This document shows positions 18,134 through 28,214 of a stretch of DNA of 64,000 nt, in pieces; position 1 is the first letter of the stretch; every line of letters begins with the position of its first letter. Source of the DNA: UTCHB3 sp008363265. GTDB lineage: Bacteria > Bacteroidota > Ignavibacteria > Ignavibacteriales > Ignavibacteriaceae. Position numbers and translations under genes: made by a program. The stretch is taken from contig BTUW01000001.1 in the NCBI GenBank assembly GCA_045863055.1, forward strand, positions 1 through 64,000. Reading direction: 5' to 3'. The notes under the pieces are model-generated. The model was not told the origin of the DNA. It ran no database searches and worked only from the letters and a program-made list of their open reading frames with translations.

Positions 18134-20224
18134 ATGAAAAGATACCTCCTTCTTTTCACATTTTTGCTGATGGGTGTCGGATTTAGTCAGACCTACCCTC
18201 TGCTCACAATCCAGCAGTTAACCACCACTCCTGACTCGGTGCTTTCACCCGGAACTGAATTTTCCGACTATATCGGTGATACAGTGCGCCTCAGAGGAAC
18301 AATTCTAGTTGCTCCTGTAGTTAATGCTTCCACCGACAGAAGAAGAATTATAGCCGCAGGTGGTCGCTGGTATGCTTATGTGCAGGACCCAAGTGGACAG
18401 CCTTTCAGCGGAATCACAGTTATTCAGAATGATACAACAGGTGTAAACCAAAATACAGGATTTGACCTTGTTGATACTGCTCAGGTCTGGGAATTCACCG
18501 CGGTTCTCTCTGTTTTCTTAGGCAATACGATACAGGCAAATTTGCTTGTTAACCCTCCAACACCTGTACAGTTCATTTCACAGGCGACTCAGAGACCTGC
18601 TCCACTCGAACTTCCAATGACCACTTTCATGGAGAACGGTGTTCTTAAGGGAGAAGGCGAAAAGTACGAAGGTATGTATGTCGTCATCAGAAATGTACTG
18701 ACCAGTGACAGAAATGCTTCTTCCGGCACCTTCAGATTCAATGATGGTAACGGTAACTACATGACAATGTACGATCAGTCCGGTTACTTTACCCGGAGGG
18801 CTCACAGATTAACAGGGCTCACAGATTACGATGCTCCTGCAGACGGCACATTCCTCGAATACATCAGAGGCGTTGTTCACACAAGAGCCGATGGTTATTA
18901 TATAGTTCCACTCTATCCCGGCGACATGGTTGTTGGAGCTACCCCTCCCAGCATTTCAAGCATCACGAGAAACAATGCTTATGTTGGCCCCAATGTTCCC
19001 GTGGAAGTTTCCTCGAGGATCGTCGACCTCGATGGCCGGATCACTTCAGCCAAGGTTTATTACAGAGTTAACATGGGTGGATACACTGAACTTCCTCTAA
19101 CGAGAGGTGTTGCCGATACCAACGTTTTCTCAGGTACCATCCCCGGCGTTGCTCAGGATTCTGCAGTTGTTGATTACTTCTTCTGGGCTCAGGATAATGA
19201 GAACAGAATAACCATGAACCCTGCTGATACTTCACGTAACAGATGGTTCTACCCTGTGCTCAATAGACCCCTTACAATCCAGGATGTGCAGTACAGCCCT
19301 TACGGTTCGGGATTCAGCGCGCTGAACAACTACCGCGTTAGTCTTACCGGTGTTGTAACTGCCGATACTTCAGATATACCCGGTTTTGGCTCTACCGCAT
19401 TAAGAGTCTATATACAGAACGGTTCATCTCCATGGTCCGGTATCTGGGTTAAAGGTTTTGACGCTCTGAATCTGAAGAGAGGTGACAATGTTACGGTTAG
19501 TGGCAAGGTTGTTGAAGACTTTAACGTTACATGCCTTGATTCAGTTACGGCCATCGTCGTAAATTCAACCAATAACCCTCTACCTGCAGTCATCGAAGTA
19601 TCTACCGGTACGATCGGTGCGAAAGCGGGCGGTGTTGTTGATGCTGAAAAATATGAAAGCGTTCTTATCAAATACACCAACCCGATCATCACCAGAACCA
19701 ATGCTGACCTTAGTGGTAACTTTGGTGAGATGCTCGTGGATGATAACTCCGGCGGTACAAGAGTTGAACTGCAGGACGGCAACCACCAGTATCACAACAA
19801 CTGGGAGCCAAACCTGACAGGTATTCAGGTTGACTCGCTTGCCAGATTCTCGTCACTGTCAGGTGTACTCTATTTCTCATTCTCGAACTGGAAATTGGTA
19901 CCCCGCAAAGATGATGATCTTGCAGGTTACACCACAATTGTTGAGAATGAATCAGTACCTGTTGAGTTCGCACTGAAACAGAATTATCCCAATCCTTTCA
20001 ATCCATCAACTGCCATTGAGTTCAGCCTCCCGAAAGGTGACAACGTTAAACTCGAGATATTTGATGTACTTGGAAGAAAGGTACAGACTCTTATCAGTGA
20101 ATTCAAGGAAGCCGGCAATTACAAAGTTTACTTCAATGCTGCCTCACTTCCTTCAGGCGTGTATCTCTATAAGATCGACGCGGGTGCCAATACATCCGTG
20201 AAGAAAATGATTCTGATGAAGTAA
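18134..20224 (+). CDS. Secreted protein with type IX secretion (Por) sorting domain
   Basis: The 696-residue protein has a signal peptide ending near residue 19 (GVGFSQ). It contains two or more beta-rich OB-like segments: residues about 30-130 with YVQDPSGQPFSGITV, and 395-480 with RVYIQNGSSPWSGIWV. The last 85 or so residues are a clear type A sorting domain: QNYPNPFNPSTAIEFSLP, then EIFDVLGRKVQTL, and LPSGVYLYKI, ending in KKMILMK. Such domains are removed at the cell surface after export by the type IX system. The function of the mature part is unknown. It lies 13 bases after the preceding secreted protein. Confidence 0.82.
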   Translation: MKRYLLLFTFLLMGVGFSQTYPLLTIQQLTTTPDSVLSPGTEFSDYIGDTVRLRGTILVAPVVNASTDRRRIIAAGGRWYAYVQDPSGQPFSGITVIQNDTTGVNQNTGFDLVDTAQVWEFTAVLSVFLGNTIQANLLVNPPTPVQFISQATQRPAPLELPMTTFMENGVLKGEGEKYEGMYVVIRNVLTSDRNASSGTFRFNDGNGNYMTMYDQSGYFTRRAHRLTGLTDYDAPADGTFLEYIRGVVHTRADGYYIVPLYPGDMVVGATPPSISSITRNNAYVGPNVPVEVSSRIVDLDGRITSAKVYYRVNMGGYTELPLTRGVADTNVFSGTIPGVAQDSAVVDYFFWAQDNENRITMNPADTSRNRWFYPVLNRPLTIQDVQYSPYGSGFSALNNYRVSLTGVVTADTSDIPGFGSTALRVYIQNGSSPWSGIWVKGFDALNLKRGDNVTVSGKVVEDFNVTCLDSVTAIVVNSTNNPLPAVIEVSTGTIGAKAGGVVDAEKYESVLIKYTNPIITRTNADLSGNFGEMLVDDNSGGTRVELQDGNHQYHNNWEPNLTGIQVDSLARFSSLSGVLYFSFSNWKLVPRKDDDLAGYTTIVENESVPVEFALKQNYPNPFNPSTAIEFSLPKGDNVKLEIFDVLGRKVQTLISEFKEAGNYKVYFNAASLPSGVYLYKIDAGANTSVKKMILMK

Positions 20225-20237
20225 TTTCCTTTAACTT

Positions 20238-20265
20238 AAGGAGGCTCCTTGCCGGGGCCTCCTTT
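20238..20265 (+). terminator. Hairpin after the sorting-domain protein, possible terminator
   Basis: AAGGAGGC at 20238-20245 pairs with GCCTCCTT at 20257-20264 around an 11-base loop. Only three T's follow directly, so it may act as a weak terminator or processing site between two genes of the same cluster rather than a full stop. Confidence 0.45.
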
Positions 20266-20274
20266 GGATTATTT

Positions 20275-21828
20275 ATGAAGCTCCAAAAAAAGATTCTCAT
20301 ACTTCTTTCTACAGTTCTGATTTTAGGCCTGTCCTCTTGCAAGGATAATATGACGGGTGTACCCGTGGGTAATCAGCCTCCGCAAACACACCTTTTTCTA
20401 TATCCTGACTCGACAGTAGCCCAGCAGCCTAGTAAACTTACGGTCAACTGGTGGGGTGATGACCCCGACGGACTGGTAGTAGGGTACTATTTCAGCTGGG
20501 ACGAGAGAAACTGGTCATTTACATTGAAGAATGACAGTGCTTTCGCCCTGCAGATCGGTGCGGCAGACACTTCCTATAATTTTCAGGTAAGTGCGGCCGA
20601 TAACGGCGGAAATGGTGTCTACGATAACAGCGTGGTACAGAACGGAATAAACTATGGTGCTGAACCATTCGTTGACGCCAACAACAATGGTGTTTACGAC
20701 GCGGGCGAAAAATTTTATGATATCGGGTTGATAGATCCCACTCCGGCAAATCTGAAGTTCCCGATCAAGAATACACCACCAACTATTGAGTGGGATACCC
20801 TCACTGTTATTCCCGCATCCTCCTTACCTGTTATGACCTTCAGATGGCGGGCCGCGGATTTGGATGGCGATGAGTCGATCCAGAAGATAAACATTGTCCT
20901 GAACGATACTACGAACGCTGCGAATGTGGTTGAACTTCGCGGTAATACACGCTTGGTTACTCTAAGAGTTCGTGATTTTCAGTCAGCCAACCCCGAGACA
21001 GAAATATTGATCGATGGAGCTGAATTCAATATCTACCCTGTTAAACTTAAAGGGATGGTGCTTAACGGATTCAACAAGGTTTTTGTTCAGGCTGTTGATA
21101 TATCCGGGGCAAAAACACCTTATATTGAAGTACCCGGCCCGAACAAGACCTGGTATGTCAGGAAACCTGTCGGCAAGATGCTTCTTATTGATGACTATGC
21201 CACAGCCGATGATGCAACAGCGTTCTACAATAATCAGCTTTCCTCGATCCAGGGTGGAGTATTGGCAGGTAAGTTTGACACCCTTAACATATCGGGTAAA
21301 CAGATACCATTTTTCAGTTATAATTTCTACCTGACCATCAAACTTTTCGACTACATTGTCTGGTATGCAGATAACAATCCCTCGATCCCTGCAGCACAGA
21401 ATGTTGTAGATAAATATCTCGCTAATGGCGGAAAGATATTTATGTCGATGCAGTTCCCGAGGAATCCTACACCTGAGATCAGGGATCTGCGTGAGTTTTT
21501 ACCCGTGGATTCGATCTCACGGCTCATTCAGGTTTTACCTACCGGGGTTGAATTCGTTGTGGAGTCAGGAAATCCTGCAAACAATGGCTATCCCACGTTG
21601 AAAACTTCCACATCCGTTCTGGGTAATTTCGGTCTCTATCCGAATACCACACTTGCACGACCGATCTATCTCTCATCGGGTACACAGATCCCGGGTCATG
21701 TTGGGTTCATCAACGGAAATAAAAATCTTTTCTTTTTCGGATTACCGCTTAACAAGTTGAACGGTAATTCAAATGTCAGTCAACTCTTCGAAAAGGTACT
21801 TTTCGGTGAGTTCGGTATTACGATATGA
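20275..21828 (+). CDS. Lipoprotein of unknown function in the envelope cluster
   Basis: The 517-residue protein begins with a lipoprotein signal: a Lys-rich start, a hydrophobic core and the lipobox LSSC with Cys22. It should be anchored in a membrane after processing by signal peptidase II. The mature part contains several beta-rich, Ig/cadherin-like stretches, for example around 65-110 (WWGDDPDGLVVGYYFSWD) and 180-230. A DANNNGVYDAGE segment near 143 looks like a calcium-binding loop. The C-terminal half includes KMLLIDDYATADD near 303 and may form a separate domain. It overlaps the TonB-dependent receptor by an ATGA junction, so the two are probably co-translated. Confidence 0.75.
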   Translation: MKLQKKILILLSTVLILGLSSCKDNMTGVPVGNQPPQTHLFLYPDSTVAQQPSKLTVNWWGDDPDGLVVGYYFSWDERNWSFTLKNDSAFALQIGAADTSYNFQVSAADNGGNGVYDNSVVQNGINYGAEPFVDANNNGVYDAGEKFYDIGLIDPTPANLKFPIKNTPPTIEWDTLTVIPASSLPVMTFRWRAADLDGDESIQKINIVLNDTTNAANVVELRGNTRLVTLRVRDFQSANPETEILIDGAEFNIYPVKLKGMVLNGFNKVFVQAVDISGAKTPYIEVPGPNKTWYVRKPVGKMLLIDDYATADDATAFYNNQLSSIQGGVLAGKFDTLNISGKQIPFFSYNFYLTIKLFDYIVWYADNNPSIPAAQNVVDKYLANGGKIFMSMQFPRNPTPEIRDLREFLPVDSISRLIQVLPTGVEFVVESGNPANNGYPTLKTSTSVLGNFGLYPNTTLARPIYLSSGTQIPGHVGFINGNKNLFFFGLPLNKLNGNSNVSQLFEKVLFGEFGITI

Positions 21829-24653
21829 AGCACGGCGGACGAATGCGAAAATTGATATTACTATTACTTCTGTTATCTGTTGTCACCGTCTATGGTCAGA
21901 ACGGCAGTATAGGCGGGAAGATCACCGACAAGAAAACCGAATCCGGACTTCCGGGTGTGAATGTGATCCTGAAGGGAACCTATTATGGTGCCGCAACGGA
22001 TGTGGATGGAAACTTTCTGATCCGCAATGTTGCTCCCGGTTCTTACACCGTCGAAATATCATTCATCGGGTATAAAACGGTTCAGTTCACCGGTACCAAG
22101 GTTACAGCCAATAACAAAACCACTATCGATGTGAAGCTGGAAGAAACATCACTCACCCTCACACAGGATGTTGTGATCATTGGAGAGAAGCCACTGGTCG
22201 ATGTTGAGGAGACCCAGAGCAAGAAAACCGTATCCAGCGAAGATATTGAACTTGCTGTGGTTGAGAACGTGACTGATGTCATCGCTCAGCAGGCCGGTGT
22301 TGTCTCAAGCGACAACTCGCTGCACATCAGGGGTGGCAGATCGTACGAAAACGCGTTCCTGCTGGATGGTGTGTCGGTTCAGGATCCATTGGCCGGTACA
22401 GGATTCGGACTTCAATTGAGCGCCAATTCACTCGAAGAGGTTGAGGTTATCACAGGTGGTTTCAACGCGGAATTCGGACAGGCAACCTCCGGCGTGGTTA
22501 ACGTCAGAACTAAAGAGGGAAGTGTCAGCCGTTTTAACGGTTATCTTTCTTACAAAACCGATAATCTTGCGTCAGCACAGGATAATTATAATGTTTTCAA
22601 CATTGATATTTTTGAGATCAGTTTATCCGGTCCTGAACCCATTACAAATTTCATTCTCCCCGCGTTGGGTCTGGAGATACCGGGTGAGATATCATTTTTT
22701 ACTAATCTCTATCTCGGATTTTCGAACGGTATAACCCAGGGGTATTACAAACCGAAGATATCCCCGCTGAACTCATCCACATTTTACGGAACGAAATTTG
22801 CGCCGAAACTCGAGAACAGTCTGTATGGCCTTGGGAAAGTGACCTATAAGGTAACCCCTACATTCAAGATATCCTACTCGTTCAACCAGTCGGTATCGAT
22901 AAACCAGAATTCGCAGTCACTTCAATCGAATCTTGAATATGTTGAACCGAGCCCGGGTTATCAGTATGAATTTCAGAACATTCTTGAAAATGCTAACGTG
23001 TTTACACACAAGAATATCTATAATACTGTAAGTGTAACCCATACTGTGAACACGAAAACGTTCTATGAGATCAAACTGGGTAAATTTCTCACCAACCTGA
23101 GAACTGATGCCAACGGCAGGGACTGGACACAGTATCGTCAGCCAAAGGATATTCCGAACTTTCCTGTTGAATACTACAATCTTGGCCGGGATACCGTCGG
23201 TGTGATCCCGGGAGACGGATTCTGGGATGTAGGTAACCCTTTTACATGGCACGACCACTATCTGGATGAATTCTCGATCACAGGCGATATAACCAGTTTC
23301 TTCGACGAAAAGAACAAGTTTAAGGCCGGCTTCAAACTTCAGTTTCAGGAGATGCAGGTTGTTGATATTTATCAGCCCTGGGTTGGATCGCTTGGTCTGA
23401 ATAACGATATTTACAAGGTTCACCCGATGATCGGCGCCTTATACGCGCAGGATAACATCAACTTTGGTGGAATGATCCTTAATTTCGGTATGAGGCTCGA
23501 TTTCTGGTTCCCGGGTAAATATGTTGATGACGCGGTTAAAAATCCGGATGTTATCACCATTCCCGATCAGGTCCGGCAGAACTACTACGATGACAGTTTC
23601 AAATTTCTTGGCGATCGTTATTACAAGGCAAGGCTAAGTCCCAGACTTGGAATCTCGCACCCGATTACAAACTCGCAAACCTTGTTTTTCTCGTATGGGC
23701 ATTTCAGCAAGTGGCCGAAACCACAGTTCGTTTACGCGAAACTGGACCCCTACAATTCACAGTCGTCATTCCAGAGATTTGGTAATCCAAATCTGAAGCC
23801 TGAAACCACTGTCGCTTATGAACTCGGCGTTAAAACTCAGTTCACTGATGATGATGTTCTAACAGTAACCGCATATTACAAAGATATCTTCGATTATATC
23901 AGCACAAGAACCGCGAGGATTTCAAGTCCAAGGTTCGCGACACAGCGCTTCACGACTTACGTAAATGCTGACTATGCACGTTCACGCGGGCTCGAATTCG
24001 AATACCAGAAGAGAATAGGCAAGTGGTTCCGTGCCAATGCCGTTTTCTCATACTCGGAAGTGACAGGTAAAAGTTCTTCTGCCGATGAAGGTGTTCTGAT
24101 AGCACAGGGTACACTCGAAGAATCGATAAAAGAACAGTATATGGCCTGGGACAGACCGATCACCGCGACGCTGACCACTAACTTTTATGTGGCACCCGGC
24201 GAGGCTCTCTTTGGTTTCGGAAACGGCATCCTCGATGATTACAACCTTAATATGAGGTTCTTCTTCCAGTCAGGGAAGAGGTACACACCTGCTGTTTTCA
24301 CGGGAAGTTATGAAACGGACGGAAGACCCCAATACGAATTTGTCCGAGGTGAAAGATACACCGCGATCGCAGATAACTGGTTCTACATTGATGTAAATTT
24401 CGAAAAGTACCTTAAACTCGGAAGTTTCAGATTCAGTGTGTTTGTCGAGGTGAACAATATTCTTGATACCAAAAACTCCGCTATCATAAATCCGGCAACG
24501 GGTAAAGCGTACGAATACGGTGACCCGACTCCGGGTTCCTGGAATGACCCTCTCTATCCTGATCTGCAGGCACCATTGAATCCGTATCCATACAATCCGG
24601 CAAGATATTTAAGCAGACGTAACATTAAACTTGGTGTAAGCTTTAAGTTCTAA
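21825..24653 (+). CDS. TonB-dependent outer-membrane receptor with carboxypeptidase-like N-terminal domain
   Basis: The 942-residue protein has a signal peptide (an alternative ATG at 21843 gives a shorter N-region). A carboxypeptidase-regulatory-like domain follows at about 28-110 (GGKITDKKTESGLPGVNVILKG read in parts), then a plug domain about 120-230 (HIRGGRSYENAFLLDGV near 167) and a beta-barrel to the end. The last residue is Phe (SFKF), as in many outer-membrane barrels. It resembles SusC/OmpA-linked receptors of Bacteroidota, but no SusD partner is present. The substrate is unknown. It overlaps the preceding lipoprotein and is followed one base later by a PorV-like protein. Confidence 0.88.
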   Translation: MKHGGRMRKLILLLLLLSVVTVYGQNGSIGGKITDKKTESGLPGVNVILKGTYYGAATDVDGNFLIRNVAPGSYTVEISFIGYKTVQFTGTKVTANNKTTIDVKLEETSLTLTQDVVIIGEKPLVDVEETQSKKTVSSEDIELAVVENVTDVIAQQAGVVSSDNSLHIRGGRSYENAFLLDGVSVQDPLAGTGFGLQLSANSLEEVEVITGGFNAEFGQATSGVVNVRTKEGSVSRFNGYLSYKTDNLASAQDNYNVFNIDIFEISLSGPEPITNFILPALGLEIPGEISFFTNLYLGFSNGITQGYYKPKISPLNSSTFYGTKFAPKLENSLYGLGKVTYKVTPTFKISYSFNQSVSINQNSQSLQSNLEYVEPSPGYQYEFQNILENANVFTHKNIYNTVSVTHTVNTKTFYEIKLGKFLTNLRTDANGRDWTQYRQPKDIPNFPVEYYNLGRDTVGVIPGDGFWDVGNPFTWHDHYLDEFSITGDITSFFDEKNKFKAGFKLQFQEMQVVDIYQPWVGSLGLNNDIYKVHPMIGALYAQDNINFGGMILNFGMRLDFWFPGKYVDDAVKNPDVITIPDQVRQNYYDDSFKFLGDRYYKARLSPRLGISHPITNSQTLFFSYGHFSKWPKPQFVYAKLDPYNSQSSFQRFGNPNLKPETTVAYELGVKTQFTDDDVLTVTAYYKDIFDYISTRTARISSPRFATQRFTTYVNADYARSRGLEFEYQKRIGKWFRANAVFSYSEVTGKSSSADEGVLIAQGTLEESIKEQYMAWDRPITATLTTNFYVAPGEALFGFGNGILDDYNLNMRFFFQSGKRYTPAVFTGSYETDGRPQYEFVRGERYTAIADNWFYIDVNFEKYLKLGSFRFSVFVEVNNILDTKNSAIINPATGKAYEYGDPTPGSWNDPLYPDLQAPLNPYPYNPARYLSRRNIKLGVSFKF

Positions 24654-24654
24654 A

Positions 24655-25644
24655 ATGAAAAAATTTCTATTTCTCTTTGCAATACTAATTACAAGTCAGT
24701 CATTCGGGCAGTTGTTCCCCGTCCTCGGAGGGCAGCGCGCAGGCATATCGGCTGCACAGTTTCTTAAGATCGGCGTCGGTGGCAGAGCCTCAGCGATGGG
24801 CGATGCGTTCGTTGCTGTTGCGAATGATGCAAGTTCGCTCTATTGGAATCCGGCCGCCCTGGTTCAATTCGACAACAACCAGGTGATATTTTCGCACAAC
24901 AGCTGGCTTGTGGATGTGAAACACAATTTCGCCGGTGGAGTTTATCACATAACCCCTGACGATGCTGTAGGTGTCTCACTGACAATGCTTTCAGCCGGTG
25001 ACATGAAGGTGACGACGGAGTTTGCCCCGTTCGGAACAGGGGAGTATTTCACCTTTTCCGATATGGCGATCTCTGTTAGCTACGCCCGTAAAATGACCGA
25101 TAAATTCAGTTTTGGTGCAACAGTAAAGTATATGGAAGAAACCCTGGACAAATTGAAAATGAGAGGTGTTCTCCTCGATTTCGGTACCTACTACTGGACC
25201 GGACTTGGTTCGACACGATTTGCAGTTGCCTTCTCAAATTTCGGAAACCAGCTTGCACCCGATGGTGATGTTGTGCTCGTAGGGAACAGAAAAAAATCGA
25301 ACTGGCAGGAATTCTCACCTCCCACTATGTTCAGGCTTGGATTTGCTTTTGAACCTTACGAAAGCGAGAACCACAAGGTTACCACTTCTGTACAGTTGAA
25401 TCATCCAAACGATAACAGTGAAAACGTATCACTCGGTGCTGAATACACTTTCAGAGAGCGGTCCACGGGACTCTCGTTCCTGCTTCGTGGAGGCTACAAG
25501 ATCAACGTCGAAGAACAGAACTACAGTTTCGGAGCAGGCCTTGATCTGCCGATCTCGATGGCCAGATTCACATTCGACTATGCACTCGTCAATTTCGAAA
25601 GATTAGGTGCCGTTCACAGACTTTCAATCATCCTGGGAATATAA
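24655..25644 (+). CDS. PorV/PorQ family outer-membrane protein
   Basis: The 329-residue protein has a signal peptide (to GQLF near residue 19), then the family block FLKIGVGGRASAMGDAFVA...NDASSLYWNPAAL at residues 37-72. The remainder alternates in a beta-barrel pattern. In type IX secretion, PorV shuttles cargo from the translocon to the attachment complex. Members of this family also occur as paralogues with unknown roles. Its place directly after a TonB receptor and near sorting-domain cargo supports a role in handling these surface proteins, by inference. Confidence 0.82.
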   Translation: MKKFLFLFAILITSQSFGQLFPVLGGQRAGISAAQFLKIGVGGRASAMGDAFVAVANDASSLYWNPAALVQFDNNQVIFSHNSWLVDVKHNFAGGVYHITPDDAVGVSLTMLSAGDMKVTTEFAPFGTGEYFTFSDMAISVSYARKMTDKFSFGATVKYMEETLDKLKMRGVLLDFGTYYWTGLGSTRFAVAFSNFGNQLAPDGDVVLVGNRKKSNWQEFSPPTMFRLGFAFEPYESENHKVTTSVQLNHPNDNSENVSLGAEYTFRERSTGLSFLLRGGYKINVEEQNYSFGAGLDLPISMARFTFDYALVNFERLGAVHRLSIILGI

Positions 25645-25645
25645 A

Positions 25646-26719
25646 ATGAAGAGATTATTTGCTATTTCAATAACAGCGCTTCTTCTCTTCTCCGGATGTG
25701 GTGAGAAGTTTGATCTTAGCGTGTTTGAATCGGAGAAAACCGGTGGTAATGTGGCCGGTGATACTGTTTACGTAAAACTTACTCCGGAGTGGAGTGGTTT
25801 CAGTAATCCGACAGATATCATCATAGGGAAAGATTACTTCATTTACGTGACTGACACTGACAATAACAGAGTTGTGATGCTTAATCAGAATGGCGACATA
25901 CTAAGCACACTCACTGTTCCCAAGCCTGTTAAGATCGAGCAGGATTATCAACTCAACCTTATTGTAATTGCTAAATTTGACACTGTGGTGAACAATATCA
26001 GCAGGTCGGTCGATGCTGTTTATAAAATAAACATGGTCGCCGGTGGTCACAATCTCGGTTCTGCCCCGGTTTCAAGAATACTCCCAAGGCCGGGAAGTGG
26101 TGTTTCCGCTTCTGATCTCCGGATTAGCTACACGGGCATCTCTGTATTCTACAACAATTCGTTCTATATCAGCAGAACAGGCCCTAACAATACCAGTGTT
26201 GTTGATCCTGACAATTCGATATTATCGTATCAAAAATCACCTTCAGGGAGAGATACTTTGCTGGGCCGTCTCCCGGCCATAGACCCAAATGGCACAGGCA
26301 TCCTCTCTGCAAACGGTATTTCCTCATTAGTGGGATTCGACAAACGGAATATTGATTTTATTCTAACTCTGAAGGGTGATAACAGTTTCAGGGTTCAGTG
26401 GCTGACGTATGTTGTTAGTTCGCTGGGAGAACAGTATGAACTTAAATTATCGCCCCAGGGCGGATCTGATCTGATGCAGATCAACAAATTCACCGATCCT
26501 TCAGATGTGACGATTGACCGTTCCGGCAACATTTATGTTGCTGATATGGCCAAGGACTCGGTCTACCGGTTCAATCAGTTTGGTGGAATTCTTCAAAAGC
26601 TCGGGGGAGCTCAAAATTTTGTAACGCCCGCGGGAATTGCACACTACGATAAAATATTATACGTGGTCGACCGCGCGAACGGCAGGATCGTCAGGTTCCG
26701 TCTGTCAACTGATACCTGA
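25646..26719 (+). CDS. NHL/six-bladed beta-propeller lipoprotein
   Basis: The ATG at 25646 opens a lipoprotein signal with lipobox FSGC (Cys18). An upstream ATG at 25607 is in frame but lies inside the previous gene and would bury the signal. The mature part of about 340 residues has NHL-type repeats: FSNPTDIIIGKDYFIYVTDTDNNRV near 52-76 and FTDPSDVTIDRSGNIYVADMA near 284-304, each ending in a (V/I)TD or VAD strand. Such propellers bind proteins or polysaccharides. The partner is unknown, and cluster context suggests an envelope role. Confidence 0.82.
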   Translation: MKRLFAISITALLLFSGCGEKFDLSVFESEKTGGNVAGDTVYVKLTPEWSGFSNPTDIIIGKDYFIYVTDTDNNRVVMLNQNGDILSTLTVPKPVKIEQDYQLNLIVIAKFDTVVNNISRSVDAVYKINMVAGGHNLGSAPVSRILPRPGSGVSASDLRISYTGISVFYNNSFYISRTGPNNTSVVDPDNSILSYQKSPSGRDTLLGRLPAIDPNGTGILSANGISSLVGFDKRNIDFILTLKGDNSFRVQWLTYVVSSLGEQYELKLSPQGGSDLMQINKFTDPSDVTIDRSGNIYVADMAKDSVYRFNQFGGILQKLGGAQNFVTPAGIAHYDKILYVVDRANGRIVRFRLSTDT

Positions 26720-26755
26720 TAACAACTTTGCGGCTCAAAATCAATAAAAAGCGGA

Positions 26756-26786
26756 TTGAAAAAGAGCTAAAAAAGTAGTAAATTTG
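26756..26786 (+). promoter_or_regulatory. Bacteroidota-type promoter for atpDC
   Basis: TTG at 26756-26758 is followed by a 20-base spacer and TAAATTTG at 26779-26786, a full match to the Bacteroidota -33/-7 pattern TTG-N20-TAnnTTTG. The atpD ATG follows 30 bases later, with AAGGAAG as ribosome binding site. Confidence 0.7.
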
Positions 26787-26816
26787 TAACTTGAGTTTTA
26801 AAAAATAAGGAAGAAA

Positions 26817-28214
26817 ATGGCGCTTCAAGGCAAAATCGTTCAAGTTATTGGCCCGGTGGTGGATATCCAGTTCGAGAGCAACTATCTCCCCGGCATCTTA
26901 AACGCAGTAAAAATCCCCCGTGATAACGGCGAAGAATTAATCGTTGAAGTTCAGCAGCACCTTGGAGAAGATAAAGTTAGAGCTGTTGCGATGGATACTA
27001 CTGACGGTCTCGTTAGAGGAATGCCCTGTTTCGATACCGGAAAGCCAATTATGGTGCCTGTTGGACCTAACACTCTTGGCCGTTTGATCAATGTTATCGG
27101 TCAGCCAATTGATGGTAAAGGCCCCATCGATACCGATAAATATTATCCGATCCACAGACCCGCTCCTGAGTTCAAAACACTTTCAACCGGTACCGAGATG
27201 CTTGAAACAGGTATTAAGGTGATCGACCTTCTTGAGCCTTACTCAAAAGGTGGCAAGACCGGTCTCTTCGGTGGAGCAGGTGTCGGTAAAACAGTTGTTA
27301 TCCTCGAACTCATCAATAATATCGCTACACACCATGGTGGTTACTCTGTATTCGCAGGAGTAGGTGAGCGTACCAGGGAGGGTAACGATCTATACCTCGA
27401 GATGAGTGAATCAGGAGTTATAAACAAAACAGGTCTGGTGTTCGGTCAGATGAACGAACCTCCCGGAGCGAGACTCCGTGTGGGTCTTACAGGCCTCTCC
27501 CTCGCAGAGTATTTCAGAGATGAAGAAGGAAAAGACGTGCTTCTCTTCATTGATAACATTTTCCGCTTTACTCAGGCGGGTTCAGAAGTATCTGCACTTC
27601 TTGGACGTATGCCCTCAGCAGTAGGTTACCAGCCCAGTCTCGCAACAGAGATGGGTGCCCTTCAGGAGAGGATCACCTCAACCGACAAGGGATCGATCAC
27701 TTCTGTTCAGGCGATCTACGTTCCCGCGGATGATCTTACAGACCCGGCTCCTGCAGCCGCATTCTCTCACCTTGATGCTACAACAGTACTCAGCCGTCAG
27801 ATTGCCGAGCTTGGAATTTATCCTGCAGTTGATCCTCTTGATTCAACTTCAAGAATCCTTACTCCTGAGATCGTTGGCGATGAGCACTATTCAGTCGCGA
27901 AGAGGGTTAAAGAGATTCTTCAGCAGTACAAAGATCTTCAGGACATCATTAATATTCTCGGTATGGATGAGCTTTCTGACGAAGACAAGATCGTTGTAAG
28001 AAGAGCACGCCGCATTCAGAGGTTCCTCAGCCAGCCTTTCCATGTAGCCGAACAGTTCACAGGTTACAAGGGAAAATATGTTGAGTTGAAGGAAACCATT
28101 GCCGGATTTAAGGCCATTCTTGATGGTGAATGCGATGATCTGCCAGAGCAGGCCTTCATGTATGTTGGTAAGATCGAAGAGGCATTTGAAAAAGCCAAAG
28201 AGATGAGCAAATAA
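26817..28214 (+). CDS. atpD: F1Fo ATP synthase subunit beta
   Basis: This is the catalytic subunit of the F1 head, on the cytoplasmic face of the inner membrane. The 465-residue protein has the Walker A GGAGVGKTV near residues 152-160, the GERTREGNDLY segment near 183, Walker B LLFIDNIFRFTQAG near 242, and the PSAVGYQPSLATEMG block. AAGGAAG precedes the ATG. It overlaps atpC by one base. The genes for alpha, gamma, delta and the Fo subunits are not in the window, which fits the split ATP synthase operons known in Chlorobiota and Bacteroidota. Confidence 0.98.
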   Translation: MALQGKIVQVIGPVVDIQFESNYLPGILNAVKIPRDNGEELIVEVQQHLGEDKVRAVAMDTTDGLVRGMPCFDTGKPIMVPVGPNTLGRLINVIGQPIDGKGPIDTDKYYPIHRPAPEFKTLSTGTEMLETGIKVIDLLEPYSKGGKTGLFGGAGVGKTVVILELINNIATHHGGYSVFAGVGERTREGNDLYLEMSESGVINKTGLVFGQMNEPPGARLRVGLTGLSLAEYFRDEEGKDVLLFIDNIFRFTQAGSEVSALLGRMPSAVGYQPSLATEMGALQERITSTDKGSITSVQAIYVPADDLTDPAPAAAFSHLDATTVLSRQIAELGIYPAVDPLDSTSRILTPEIVGDEHYSVAKRVKEILQQYKDLQDIINILGMDELSDEDKIVVRRARRIQRFLSQPFHVAEQFTGYKGKYVELKETIAGFKAILDGECDDLPEQAFMYVGKIEEAFEKAKEMSK

